Part shown: positions 8,179 to 16,906 of the stretch, piece after piece | Layout of the letters: each line of letters starts with the position of its first letter | Numbering within the stretch: position 1 is the stretch's first letter | From: JAAYPI01 sp963668615 | GTDB lineage: Bacteria > Bacteroidota > Bacteroidia > Bacteroidales > Paludibacteraceae | Length of the DNA: 64,000 bases | Direction of reading: 5' to 3' | Assembly (NCBI GenBank): GCA_963668615.2 | Contig: CAXXCL010000001.1 | Coordinates: 124,001-188,000 of the forward strand | Program-made: the position numbers and the translations under genes | Notes under the pieces: generated by a model | What the model was told of the DNA's origin: nothing | The model's input: the letters and a program-made list of their open reading frames with translations, nothing else | Databases searched by the model: none

Positions 8179-10044
8179 CTAAAACTTGCACCTGATGCCA
8201 AACTCGTATGGACCAATTTGATTAGTTCCAATATTTTTTCGGCCAAAAAGTGTAATATGTTTTTGAATATTCCATTGAGCACCGGGAGCAAAACAGAATG
8301 ACCATCTCTCTTTATCGTCATCAGTAGCAAGACTCATTCCCAAACCTACTCCTACTTGGGCTACCAGATAAAAATTCGGAAGAATTTCAAATCCGGGACC
8401 GCACAAAAACTTAATTCCCAAGAAATTTCTATTCTTATCTCCGCACTTTATGCTATAGTAAGTTGCAACATCTTCCACTACAAAGTTCCATTTTCTGGAT
8501 AATGGAGTATCAACCCCAAGAAAAGTAAGAGATATCGCTTGACCACCTGAATTAGTATAAGAGTATAAATCCGAGTATGGTTTTGTATATCCCAATCCCA
8601 TAAAAAATAGATGATCTTGATTATAGGAGTAGTCGGTTTCTTTTATTTTGTAGAGATTGCTTTCAGAACTTGCATAAACCCATTCCTGCGGATTGACATA
8701 AAAGGTTGATGTGTTTCCATTACGTAATACCTGAAATTGTAAAGGGGTAAACTGTTGTCCGGACGGATAATCTTCTCTAATATAGGAGAAACCGGCTTTA
8801 CTTTTGGGTTTATCTAAAACGGATTGATCCGGATGTTTTTTTTCTTTTTCCAACGTAATTCCATAAAGATATCTTTCCATTGCCTTTTTTGACTCGGGCA
8901 TCAACCGATTATTAACAGAAACCACCTCATCTCCTACGTGAATACCGGCTATTTCAGCAGGACTTTCGGGGAAAACATAAACGACTTTGTTCGGTTGATT
9001 GCTATCATAGCATAACCCTGTAAAGGCATATGTATTAGCATAATTAAAGCCAACGCTATTGCTATTATACTCTTCTTTCGTAACTGTCGTATTAAAATTA
9101 CTTACAGGATATTGTTGAGCCATGGCACTAAAAACAGATTCTCCATATATGGATAAATCGATCGGATTTGAATTGGTGGCATTATATTGTGACTGCCACA
9201 CAATAGGAGGTGTTTTTACCTGCTCTTTAGCCTTTTGAGCATCCATCATAGCCACTTTTATAGTTGCAAAATAGGATACTTGCGTATATCCGCCCTCTTG
9301 ATGAGATTCGATATACTGTTTATTCCCCCATCCTGACCAAATATCATATCCATACTGATAACGTGTATCAATTTTTTGGGTAGGCGGAACGTATTGTTTT
9401 TCATTACCGGAAAAAGTGTATACAAAAACCAATAGATCAGGGTTTTCTTTATCTCTTTTTAATCCTCTATTTACCAAATATTGTTCTAAAATTTTAGCTA
9501 ACTGTTTTTCTTGAATGGGATTATCTTGACTGGTGAGCTCAAAATCGAAAGTGGTATATTTCTCTAAGTTAACTTCCGGATCTCTAATTGTTGCCTTACT
9601 GTCACTAGAATTATATTCTTGAAACTTAGATTGCTTATATGGTTTAAAACTCAAAAGATTTTTATTGAGTCTACCTTCCGTAATACAATTATTCGGCAAT
9701 GGAGGCTGACGCATTAATGTAACGGTTCGTGAAGTTTTATCTCCGACACTTTTAATTTCCAAAGTAACAGGAGAGCCTACTTGTCCGGACAAGTGATTTG
9801 ATATTTCTGAAAGTTGCATTCCAACAGTCGGATTACCATTGATAGTTTGGATAATGTCCAAAGGTTTAAGTCCTGCTCGCTCTGCTGGGAAATGTGGCGA
9901 TACAGATGTAATTACCACCCGATTATATCCCCAATTCTCATTAGAACTTTTCACATAAGATATACCTAACAAATTATCGATTTGAGCAAATCCATAAATC
10001 GTGGTACATAAAATAGCAATGGAAGCTAAAATAAAACGTTTCAT
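8179..10044 (-). CDS. Secreted protein with two PDZ domains, DUF4136-like domain and C-terminal barrel-like region
   Basis: This 621-residue protein begins with a signal peptide (cleavage near residue 20). PDZ domain 1 covers ~25-110 (ERAGLKPLDIIQTINGNP). Residues ~155-320 contain YTTFDFEL and a conserved LLVFVYTF strand, resembling the DUF4136 domain of Bacteroidetes lipoproteins. A second PDZ follows (~340-450, PAEIAGIHVGDEVVSVNNRL). Residues ~465-621 are beta-rich with alternating hydrophobics and end in a terminal Phe, as in outer-membrane barrels or their periplasmic-facing relatives. No protease domain accompanies the PDZs, so a scaffold or sensor at the outer membrane is plausible but unproven. 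It has its own terminator. Confidence 0.7.
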   Translation of the reverse strand: MKRFILASIAILCTTIYGFAQIDNLLGISYVKSSNENWGYNRVVITSVSPHFPAERAGLKPLDIIQTINGNPTVGMQLSEISNHLSGQVGSPVTLEIKSVGDKTSRTVTLMRQPPLPNNCITEGRLNKNLLSFKPYKQSKFQEYNSSDSKATIRDPEVNLEKYTTFDFELTSQDNPIQEKQLAKILEQYLVNRGLKRDKENPDLLVFVYTFSGNEKQYVPPTQKIDTRYQYGYDIWSGWGNKQYIESHQEGGYTQVSYFATIKVAMMDAQKAKEQVKTPPIVWQSQYNATNSNPIDLSIYGESVFSAMAQQYPVSNFNTTVTKEEYNSNSVGFNYANTYAFTGLCYDSNQPNKVVYVFPESPAEIAGIHVGDEVVSVNNRLMPESKKAMERYLYGITLEKEKKHPDQSVLDKPKSKAGFSYIREDYPSGQQFTPLQFQVLRNGNTSTFYVNPQEWVYASSESNLYKIKETDYSYNQDHLFFMGLGYTKPYSDLYSYTNSGGQAISLTFLGVDTPLSRKWNFVVEDVATYYSIKCGDKNRNFLGIKFLCGPGFEILPNFYLVAQVGVGLGMSLATDDDKERWSFCFAPGAQWNIQKHITLFGRKNIGTNQIGPYEFGIRCKF

Positions 10045-10148
10045 AAGAATTTAGTTTAAGATTAAAAAATAAGAAATAAACTTCGTACGTTCAAAGAATG
10101 GATAAAAATCTTGTGGATAGGAAATACGTTTTTAAGAACTCTTTACGA

Positions 10149-10156
10149 CAAAAATA
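10149..10156 (-). promoter_or_regulatory. Possible -7 box for the PDZ/barrel gene
   Basis: The minus strand reads TATTTTTG, matching TAnnTTTG, about 105 bp before the ATG at 10044. No -33 TTG was found. Confidence 0.35.
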
Positions 10157-10245
10157 AACTTTTTTTTTAATATACGAGTCAGTACGTTAAATTATTTACC
10201 TTTTAAGTCATTTAAAGATATAACACTAAAAGCCAAATACCATCA

Positions 10246-11385
10246 CTACCTATATACCGACCGTATAAACGTAAGCACTTGAGAATAAATTGGTTGTGTA
10301 AACGAAATAAATAAATCCTGATCAGGAGGAGGAAGCTGCGGTTGCGAATTACACAACTTCTTTTGCTGAGGATTCAACGCCCTTTCATCTCCGTTATAAT
10401 TTGCCCAAACTGTGTACCAAACATATTCGCCTCCGAAATTTTTATTTTCCAATACACGATTTGTTTGTGCATCAATAATTTGTACGGTCAATACACCTGA
10501 CGAAATAATTTCTCTACGGTTAGTTGTATATTTTGCTTTTACGGTACTGTATGCATTATAATTTTTACCCCCAACGGCAACAGTTCCAACAACCACACTA
10601 TCTTTTTTCAATTCTTCGGTATTTCTTGTTTCTCTCACATTACCAATGGTATAATCAGCAAAATTGAGCACCAAATATTGATGAGGATTCTTCATTTTCA
10701 AGCTATTAGCTTCTTCATACGTATAAAAACGAATAAACTTTTGTTGGTTTTGCTTGCTCATTTCCGCAATCAGATTGTCGCTGAAAAAATCTGCCGACAA
10801 TTGATATTTTGAACTCGTTATGGGTCTGTTTACCAATATTCTTAGAGTTCCTTCGTAAAGAGCCTGTTCTATTTTGTTGAGGACATCCTTGTATCCATAA
10901 ACATAGTCGTTGGCTTTGACAAAATAGGCATAGGCTAAACGAGCTTGTTCTATTGTCCCATAATTTAAAGCTTCAATACCCAAATTATACGATTGTTCAG
11001 CCGCCTTCTTCTTTGCATCTGCTATTTCTGCCTGATATTCGGCAGGATGCGGTATCAATTCGTATGCTTTAGGACAATTATAAATATTACCGGCTATATC
11101 ATTCAACCTTGAATATTGGGTTACCATAATGTCATATTTGTTGACATCATTACGCAAATTGGCATTGTCTATTTCCCGCATAGCTGTTTTTTGTGCCAAA
11201 GGATAGGCATCCAGCAATACCTTTTGTGCTTTTTCGTTATTCGGTTTGGAACGCAATTTGTCTATTGCATTAATGGTAGCTCTGTAATAATCGCCATTTT
11301 TATAAGCCTTGGAAGCAGAGTTACATGAAGCTGCCAATAAGACAATCATAATGCTCAAAATAGAAAAGTTGTATATTTTTTTCAT
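10246..11385 (-). CDS. Lipoprotein with helical (TPR-like) N-terminal region
   Basis: The 379-residue protein has a lipobox LLAASC with Cys21, so a lipid-anchored envelope location is expected. Residues ~25-190 are helical and rich in Ala, Tyr and Asn, with repeated patterns (YKNGDYYRATINAIDKL, AEQSYNLGIEALNYGTIEQARLAYAYF) like TPR-type repeats. Residues ~190-379 are predicted mainly beta (LRILVNRPI, YLVLNFADYTIG, GVLTVQIIDAQTN). I do not recognise a named family. It lies 32 bp downstream of argS on the same strand and may be read through from it. Confidence 0.65.
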   Translation of the reverse strand: MKKIYNFSILSIMIVLLAASCNSASKAYKNGDYYRATINAIDKLRSKPNNEKAQKVLLDAYPLAQKTAMREIDNANLRNDVNKYDIMVTQYSRLNDIAGNIYNCPKAYELIPHPAEYQAEIADAKKKAAEQSYNLGIEALNYGTIEQARLAYAYFVKANDYVYGYKDVLNKIEQALYEGTLRILVNRPITSSKYQLSADFFSDNLIAEMSKQNQQKFIRFYTYEEANSLKMKNPHQYLVLNFADYTIGNVRETRNTEELKKDSVVVGTVAVGGKNYNAYSTVKAKYTTNRREIISSGVLTVQIIDAQTNRVLENKNFGGEYVWYTVWANYNGDERALNPQQKKLCNSQPQLPPPDQDLFISFTQPIYSQVLTFIRSVYR

Positions 11386-11417
11386 AACAAGAAAAATTAA
11401 GTTTCTTAAAATTTATT

Positions 11418-13211
11418 TTACATTCTTTCGGGAACATCTATACCCAGCAAGCCCATTCCTGTTTTTATAACTTTTGCAATTTCTTCGGAAAGAACCAAAC
11501 GGAAATGTTTCAAAGCACTATTTTCTTCCCTCAAAATAGAAAAATCATGATAAAACTGATTATATTCTTTTACCAAATCGTATAAATAGTTAGCAATCAA
11601 TGCCGGACTAAACTCTTCACCTGCCTGACGTATTGTTTGGGGAAACTCGGCAAGCATCTGTATCAATGTACTCTCTTTCTCTGAAATGATTATTTCGGTA
11701 GAAACCGGAGCATGAACATCTATTTCTTGTTCAGCCGCCTTACGCAACACCGATTTGATACGTGCATGCGTGTACTGAATAAAAGGACCTGTATTCCCGT
11801 TAAAATCAATAGATTCTTTTGGATTGAAGGTCATATTTTTACGGGGATCAACTTTCAAAATAAAATATTTCAATGCACCCAAACCAACCATACCGGCTAT
11901 TTGGTCAATTTCCTGTTCGTTGCAATTATCCAATTTTCCCAATTCTTGGGAAGTTTCACGAGCAGTAGCAATCATTTCAGCCATCAAATCATCGGCATCT
12001 ACAACGGTACCTTCTCGACTTTTCATTTTACCTTCAGGAAGTTCCACCATTCCATACGAAAAATGTACTAGATTTTTCCCCCAGGCATATCCCAACTTGT
12101 CTAATAAAATAGAAAGTACTTGAAAATGGTAATTTTGTTCGTTACCAACAACATACACCATCTTTTTTATATCAAAATCGTTGTAACGAAGTTTTGCCGT
12201 ACCAATATCTTGTGTCATATACACAGAGGTTCCATCTGCACGCAAAAGGAGTTTTTCATCCAAACCGTCAGCGGTTAAATCCGCCCAAACCGACCCATCA
12301 GGACGTTGGTAAAAGACGTTCTCTTTCAAGCCCCTTTCCACTTCGGATTTTCCGGTGAGATAGGTGTTTGATTCGTAATATATCTTATCAAAATCGACGC
12401 CTAATTGTCTGTAAGTAATGTCAAATCCGTCATATACCCAGCTATTCATGGTTTGCCAAAGTTTGCGAACCTCAGCGTCATTATTTTCCCAAGCCAACAG
12501 CATTTTTTGAGCTTCTATCATCAACGGAGCCATTTTTTTAGCATCTTCTTCATTAGCTCCTTTATCCATCAATTCAGCAACTTCCGCTTTGTAGGCTTTA
12601 TCAAAAATCACATAATATTTGCCTACCAAATGGTCACCTTTCATACCCGAACTTTCAGGAGTTTCTCCTTTACCAAACTTTTGCCAAGCCAGCATGGATT
12701 TGCAAATATGAATTCCTCTGTCATTAACGATATTGGTTTTCACAACTTTCCAACCATTTGCTTTCTGAATATTCGCAATACTATACCCCAACAGGTTGTT
12801 TCGAATATGACCCAAGTGAAGTGGTTTGTTGGTATTTGGTGAAGAATATTCAATCATCATGGTAGGAGCATCCTCTGTAACGGGCGACATCCCATAATGA
12901 GGATTTACTTGCATAAGGTTTAGCTCTTCTATCCAATAAGATTTTTGAATACTTACATTCAAAAATCCTTTTATAACATTGAAAGCTACTATCAGCGGTG
13001 TATTTTGAACGAGGTATTCGCCAATTTCTTGTCCTGTTGCTTCCGGTGATTTACGAGCTATTTTGACAAACGGAAAAATAACAATCGTCACATCTCCTTC
13101 AAATTCCTTTTTTGTCTTCTGAATCTGAATCTGTTTTTGATCAACTTGCTGTGAATAAAGGACTTCAATAGAATTTGCAACTAACTGTCCAATTTTTTGT
13201 TCTATTTTCAT
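11418..13211 (-). CDS. argS: Arginyl-tRNA synthetase
   Basis: A 597-residue class I aminoacyl-tRNA synthetase that charges tRNA-Arg. The N-terminal Add1 domain (1-~110) contains the usual GDVTIVIFPFVK region. The HIGH motif appears as HLGH in SSPNTNKPLHLGHIRNNLLG (~130), the catalytic fold contains a YMTQDIGTA segment, and a KMKSREG segment stands in the KMSKS position (~390). The C-terminal helical anticodon-binding domain ends with the usual LGLLGIDVPERM. Length is normal. The ATG at 13211 follows a -7 box (13240-13247). Confidence 0.97.
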   Translation of the reverse strand: MKIEQKIGQLVANSIEVLYSQQVDQKQIQIQKTKKEFEGDVTIVIFPFVKIARKSPEATGQEIGEYLVQNTPLIVAFNVIKGFLNVSIQKSYWIEELNLMQVNPHYGMSPVTEDAPTMMIEYSSPNTNKPLHLGHIRNNLLGYSIANIQKANGWKVVKTNIVNDRGIHICKSMLAWQKFGKGETPESSGMKGDHLVGKYYVIFDKAYKAEVAELMDKGANEEDAKKMAPLMIEAQKMLLAWENNDAEVRKLWQTMNSWVYDGFDITYRQLGVDFDKIYYESNTYLTGKSEVERGLKENVFYQRPDGSVWADLTADGLDEKLLLRADGTSVYMTQDIGTAKLRYNDFDIKKMVYVVGNEQNYHFQVLSILLDKLGYAWGKNLVHFSYGMVELPEGKMKSREGTVVDADDLMAEMIATARETSQELGKLDNCNEQEIDQIAGMVGLGALKYFILKVDPRKNMTFNPKESIDFNGNTGPFIQYTHARIKSVLRKAAEQEIDVHAPVSTEIIISEKESTLIQMLAEFPQTIRQAGEEFSPALIANYLYDLVKEYNQFYHDFSILREENSALKHFRLVLSEEIAKVIKTGMGLLGIDVPERM

Positions 13212-13239
13212 TTCAATACATCTTTGCTAAGAATATCAA

Positions 13240-13247
13240 CAAAAGTA
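13240..13247 (-). promoter_or_regulatory. -7 box for argS
   Basis: The minus strand reads TACTTTTG, 28 bp upstream of the argS ATG, fitting TAnnTTTG. Confidence 0.5.
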
Positions 13248-13284
13248 ATGTTTTTTTTTTGAGCAGCAATACGAAGGAAACAGA

Positions 13285-13334
13285 ACCAAATAAAAAAAGA
13301 GTACCAACTACTTGGTACTCTTTTTTTATTTGGT
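13285..13334. terminator. 23-bp perfect hairpin after hup
   Basis: Perfect arms 13285-13307 and 13312-13334 with the 4-base loop CTAC. The core GAGTACCAA / TTGGTACTC is flanked by A7 / T7. It terminates hup transcription on the minus strand and lies just upstream of the argS promoter. By symmetry it could act in both directions. Confidence 0.85.
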
Positions 13335-13347
13335 AAGTGTAGATTTC

Positions 13348-13620
13348 TTATTTTACTAAGTCAGCTAATTCTGCACCTGCTTTAAATTTGACAACTTTCT
13401 TAGCTGGGATAGTTATTTTCTTTCCAGTCGCTGGGTTAACACCTGTACGAGAACTTCTTTCGTACACGTCAAAAGATCCGAAACCAACTAAAGCTACTTT
13501 TCCGCCTGCTTTTAATGTACTAGAAACTGCTGCAATAAAACCATCAAGGGCTTTTTTTGAGTCAACTTTGCTAAGACCTGAATTGTCTGCAATAGCACTA
13601 ATTAATTCTGCTTTGTTCAT
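13348..13620 (-). CDS. hup: HU-family DNA-binding protein
   Basis: The 90-residue HU protein is a small basic dimer that bends and compacts DNA. It starts MNKAELISAIADNSGLSK, has the dimerisation GFGSFDVYERSSRTGVNPATGK beta-arm sequence and ends with FKAGAELADLVK. The arm retains the RTG-NPATG motif that carries the DNA-intercalating proline. It has a textbook promoter and a strong terminator of its own, so it is a stand-alone, highly expressed unit. It differs from the more divergent HU/IHF-like gene at 55879-56154. Confidence 0.96.
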   Translation of the reverse strand: MNKAELISAIADNSGLSKVDSKKALDGFIAAVSSTLKAGGKVALVGFGSFDVYERSSRTGVNPATGKKITIPAKKVVKFKAGAELADLVK

Positions 13621-13682
13621 AAATGATTGATTTAAAGGTGTGAATAAATATAGTTTATTAAAAAAAATCTCTTTTTACCTTG

Positions 13683-13712
13683 CAAATGTAACGTAAAATT
13701 AATTAACTCCAA
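13683..13712 (-). promoter_or_regulatory. hup promoter (TTG-N19-TAnnTTTG)
   Basis: On the minus strand, TTG (13712-13710), 19 bp, then TACATTTG (13690-13683): one of the best consensus Bacteroidetes promoters in the window. It lies 63 bp before the hup ATG. Confidence 0.75.
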
Positions 13713-13768
13713 CTTTTTTATAAAAAAAATTGCGTTTTTGTCCGAATTTTCGTTAAATAAGACCCATA

Positions 13769-13801
13769 TTGACTTTCGAATGAAAAAAATAGCTACTTTT
13801 G
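13769..13801 (+). promoter_or_regulatory. Promoter for rhomboid/EEP operon
   Basis: TTG (13769-13771), 22 bp, then TACTTTTG (13794-13801). It supports translation starting at the ATG at 13819 rather than at the in-frame ATG at 13738, which lies upstream of this promoter. Confidence 0.55.
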
Positions 13802-13818
13802 CACTAAAAGTTAGGTCA

Positions 13819-14589
13819 ATGAACAATAATTATCGCTCTTCGTTTTTTGGAAGCATTCCGCCCGTCGTAAAGAACCTTATTATTATAAACTTTCTATTTT
13901 GGTTGGCATCCATTTGCTTGCCTCATTTGATTGGGTTCGATTTGACAGATTGGTTAGGTCTTCACTATTGGCAGTCCGATAAATTTACGGTTGCACAGTT
14001 GGCAACATACATGTTTCTGCATGATACAAGTTCCTTCTCTCACTTGTTCTTCAATATGTTCGGTTTATGGATGTTCGGGAAAGATATAGAACAAATATGG
14101 GGAACAAAACGTTTTTTGATTTTTTATTTTGTAGCTGGAATTGGAGCAGGAATTACACAAGAAATTATGTGGACTATTGATTTTGTACCTGTTGTCAACG
14201 CTTTTACCGAATACGCCAACACGAAAGACATTTCGCTACTAATGCCTTACTTAAATGTAAATGAAAATACGGTTATTCCGATAGGTGATTTATTCAGATT
14301 GAAGGAGATGGTTCTTAATCAGCCGACTACCATTGGAGCTTCGGGTTCCATTTTTGGTATTTTATTGGCTTTTGCCATGCTGTTTCCAAACGCACGTATG
14401 ATGTTGCTCTTCTTCCCTGTTCCAATAAGAGCCCCATATTTTGTTGCTTTTTATGCGTTGGTGGAACTTTTCTTGGGAGTAAACAATTTTTCCGGCGACA
14501 GCGTTGCCCACTTTGCTCATTTGGGAGGCATGGTATTTGGACTGATTCTCATCTTATTTTGGAAAAAGAAAGGCAAATTATATAGTTAG
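13819..14589 (+). CDS. Rhomboid-family intramembrane serine protease
   Basis: 256 residues from the ATG at 13819. Six hydrophobic segments carry the rhomboid signatures: a HLFFNMFGLWMFG segment (75-87), the catalytic serine S175 in GASGSIFG, and the catalytic histidine in the HFAHLGG segment (H234; H231 is nearby). Rhomboids cleave transmembrane substrates within the inner membrane. The loop between TM3 and TM4 (~115-170) is long for the family. It is followed 20 bp later by a second rhomboid and then an EEP-family gene. The substrate is unknown. Confidence 0.9.
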   Translation: MNNNYRSSFFGSIPPVVKNLIIINFLFWLASICLPHLIGFDLTDWLGLHYWQSDKFTVAQLATYMFLHDTSSFSHLFFNMFGLWMFGKDIEQIWGTKRFLIFYFVAGIGAGITQEIMWTIDFVPVVNAFTEYANTKDISLLMPYLNVNENTVIPIGDLFRLKEMVLNQPTTIGASGSIFGILLAFAMLFPNARMMLLFFPVPIRAPYFVAFYALVELFLGVNNFSGDSVAHFAHLGGMVFGLILILFWKKKGKLYS

Positions 14590-14609
14590 GAGGTATTTAA
14601 CAGTTGCAT

Positions 14610-15488
14610 ATGAACATTTGGAACGAGATAAAAAATAATGTCAAAACAGGTTCTTACCTTACACGTTTGCTATACATTAATCTAGCATTCTTTGTAGTCG
14701 TAAGACTAACCCTCATGATATTCACATTATTTAATGTAGATGTGAGTCAGTATGTCCGTTATGCAGAAATACCGGCTTATCTTCCTCATCTTATTTATCA
14801 ACCTTGGAGCATCATTACGTATATGTTTTTGCATATAGAATTCCTTCATTTTATATTCAATATTTTAGCATTATACTGGTTTGGCAAAATTTATCTTTTA
14901 TTTTTCAATCAGAAGCAATTGGTTGGCACCTACATTGTCGGTGGTATCGGCGGAGCTTTACTCTACATAATCGGCTACAATATTTTTCCTTATTTCTCGA
15001 CTATGGTTCAGCAATCTTATTTGCTGGGAGCTTCAGCTTCTGTCATGTCCATTATTTTTGCAGCAGTTGCCTACTCGCCTAATTACGAAATTTCGTTGGC
15101 TCTTATTGGCAAAATCAAGCTCAAATATTTAGGGATTATTTTCTTAGCTATTGACTTACTAAGCATCACTTCAGTGAATGCAGGAGGAAGTATTGCTCAT
15201 ATTGGCGGAGCACTATCCGGATTTTTATTTACATTTTCTCTACAAAAAGGTAAAGATATTACGATGGGAATAAATAAATTGATTGATATATTTGCAAATA
15301 TTTTTACTCCAAAGCCAAAAATAAAGGTAAAATACACCAACAAAAAGACAGATGCACAGTGGAATACTGAAAAGAAGGCTAACAACGAAAAAATTGATGA
15401 AATTTTGGATCAAATAAAAAAATCAGGATACGAAAACCTAACTGCCGAACAGAAGAAAACCTTATTTGATATAAGTAAAAAAATATAG
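14610..15488 (+). CDS. Second rhomboid-family protein
   Basis: 292 residues. I chose the ATG at 14610 over a TTG two codons earlier; a GGAGG stretch (14589-14593) lies upstream as a possible ribosome binding site. Six membrane segments (residues ~20-215) contain S142 in GASAS, where the usual GxSG has Ala in last place, and H197 in the SIAHIGGALSG segment. A conserved HIEFLHFIFNILALYWFG lies in TM2. A charged cytosolic tail of ~70 residues, rich in Lys, follows. The Ser-His pair suggests it is active, although the altered GxSA leaves this open. Co-transcribed with the preceding rhomboid. Confidence 0.87.
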   Translation: MNIWNEIKNNVKTGSYLTRLLYINLAFFVVVRLTLMIFTLFNVDVSQYVRYAEIPAYLPHLIYQPWSIITYMFLHIEFLHFIFNILALYWFGKIYLLFFNQKQLVGTYIVGGIGGALLYIIGYNIFPYFSTMVQQSYLLGASASVMSIIFAAVAYSPNYEISLALIGKIKLKYLGIIFLAIDLLSITSVNAGGSIAHIGGALSGFLFTFSLQKGKDITMGINKLIDIFANIFTPKPKIKVKYTNKKTDAQWNTEKKANNEKIDEILDQIKKSGYENLTAEQKKTLFDISKKI

Positions 15489-15494
15489 TTACCA

Positions 15495-16580
15495 ATGAAC
15501 CGGATAACCAATGCTTTTCTTCTCATGTTAAACCTTATTGCAATTGTGGCTCTTATAGCCATCAATTGTATACCTTTTATTCCGCCTTCTTTTGTATTAT
15601 CCATTATTTCAATAGCAAATTTAACATTCCCTTTTTTCTTGTTACTCAATGTCTTTTTTGTCATTATTTGGGTATTTCGCTTGAAATGGTATTTTTTACT
15701 TTCTGTTATTTTTATTCTTTTCTCCATTCCTAATCTTCACAATCTGTACTCTTTTTCTCCGGAAAAGAAGGCTGAAAAGAAAGAAGGTTCTATTTCTGTC
15801 CTAACCTATAATATCCATTATTTTAATTTTTTCGAAAAAGAGCAAGGAACCAAAACAGGGAATAGTATTTTAGACTACTTGGCAAATTGTGATGCAGACA
15901 TTATCTGTCTGCAAGAATTTTGTTATAGTGATTACAACGATTTCTCTTTAAAACAAATACAACAACATCTAAAAAAATACCCATACTCATACATTGAAAT
16001 TTTATACAAGGACAGATATTTATCAAAAGGAGTAGCCACCTTCTCGAAACATAAAATCATTAATAGAGAAAAAATAAACATCCTATCAGCATACCACACA
16101 AGTATAGCTTCAGATATATTGGTAAAGGGTGATACGGTGAAGATTATCAATTGTTACTTGGAATCTAACAGGTTAACTGAAAAAGAAAAAAAGATTTACC
16201 GGATAGAAGACGAAAAAGAAAAGATAACAAGCTTGGCTAAAAGAATCCAAAACAAGCTAAATTTTGCTTCTCGTAAAAGAGGAGATCAAGCTAAAATTAT
16301 TGCTAAATACGCACAAAAATCGACTATCCCTTTAGTCGTTTGTGGCGACTTAAACGATGTACCAACTTCATATACATACAGAACGATAAAAGATACCATG
16401 ACAGATTCTTTTACAGAATTGTCGAAAGGGTTTGGCAACACATTTCACGAAAAAATTTACGCTTTTCGAATTGATTATATCTTCACAGGAAAACGTATCA
16501 ACCCACTGGCTTACGAAACAAGCAAATTCAGCTCTTCGGATCACTATCCTATCCGTTTAAATTTCGAGATTACAGAATAA
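15495..16580 (+). CDS. Membrane-anchored endonuclease/exonuclease/phosphatase-family protein
   Basis: The 361-residue protein has three N-terminal hydrophobic segments (~5-80) followed by an EEP domain. Motifs include LTYNIHYF (~100), DIICLQEF with the metal-binding Glu (~130), GDLNDVPTSYTYR (~285) and a C-terminal SSDHYPI with the catalytic Asp-His pair. EEP enzymes cleave phosphodiester or phosphate ester bonds in nucleic acids, lipids or sugars. The membrane anchor favours an envelope role, but the substrate cannot be told. It starts 7 bp after the second rhomboid, so the three genes form an operon. Confidence 0.85.
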   Translation: MNRITNAFLLMLNLIAIVALIAINCIPFIPPSFVLSIISIANLTFPFFLLLNVFFVIIWVFRLKWYFLLSVIFILFSIPNLHNLYSFSPEKKAEKKEGSISVLTYNIHYFNFFEKEQGTKTGNSILDYLANCDADIICLQEFCYSDYNDFSLKQIQQHLKKYPYSYIEILYKDRYLSKGVATFSKHKIINREKINILSAYHTSIASDILVKGDTVKIINCYLESNRLTEKEKKIYRIEDEKEKITSLAKRIQNKLNFASRKRGDQAKIIAKYAQKSTIPLVVCGDLNDVPTSYTYRTIKDTMTDSFTELSKGFGNTFHEKIYAFRIDYIFTGKRINPLAYETSKFSSSDHYPIRLNFEITE

Positions 16581-16906
16581 TTATTAACAACAGTAAGGTT
16601 TTGCTTCATGGTAATTTTTAATTAAACCAAGTCAACTTGTACAAGAAAAATCTATTTATCTTTTCAAAACACTATATTTATAACATACTGGAAATCAGAG
16701 ATTAACAAATAAAACTAGAATAAGAACATATTTTTGATGAATAATATGCTTTAGTTGAATTATTGTATATGGCTCTCAATGCGAGATATATCTCTTTTAT
16801 TAAAAATCCACTTTCCTTTTTACGCTAAAAACTTTTTTATTTTATTTGTTTTTTTTAACTTTGGAAGGCTTTTTTCAACCTTAAAATCAAATATTTACCA
16901 TTTACT
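16581..16906. other. Intergenic stretch upstream of the giant adhesin
   Basis: AT-rich, with no ORF or RNA recognised. It contains a 12-bp palindrome GAGATATATCTC (16783-16794) and, near its end, a TAACTTTG -7 box (16856-16863). Confidence 0.5.
16856..16863 (+). promoter_or_regulatory. -7 box of the giant adhesin gene
   Basis: TAACTTTG, 43 bp before the ATG at 16907. A long T-rich tract precedes it and no -33 TTG is seen at 19-22 bp. Confidence 0.5.
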
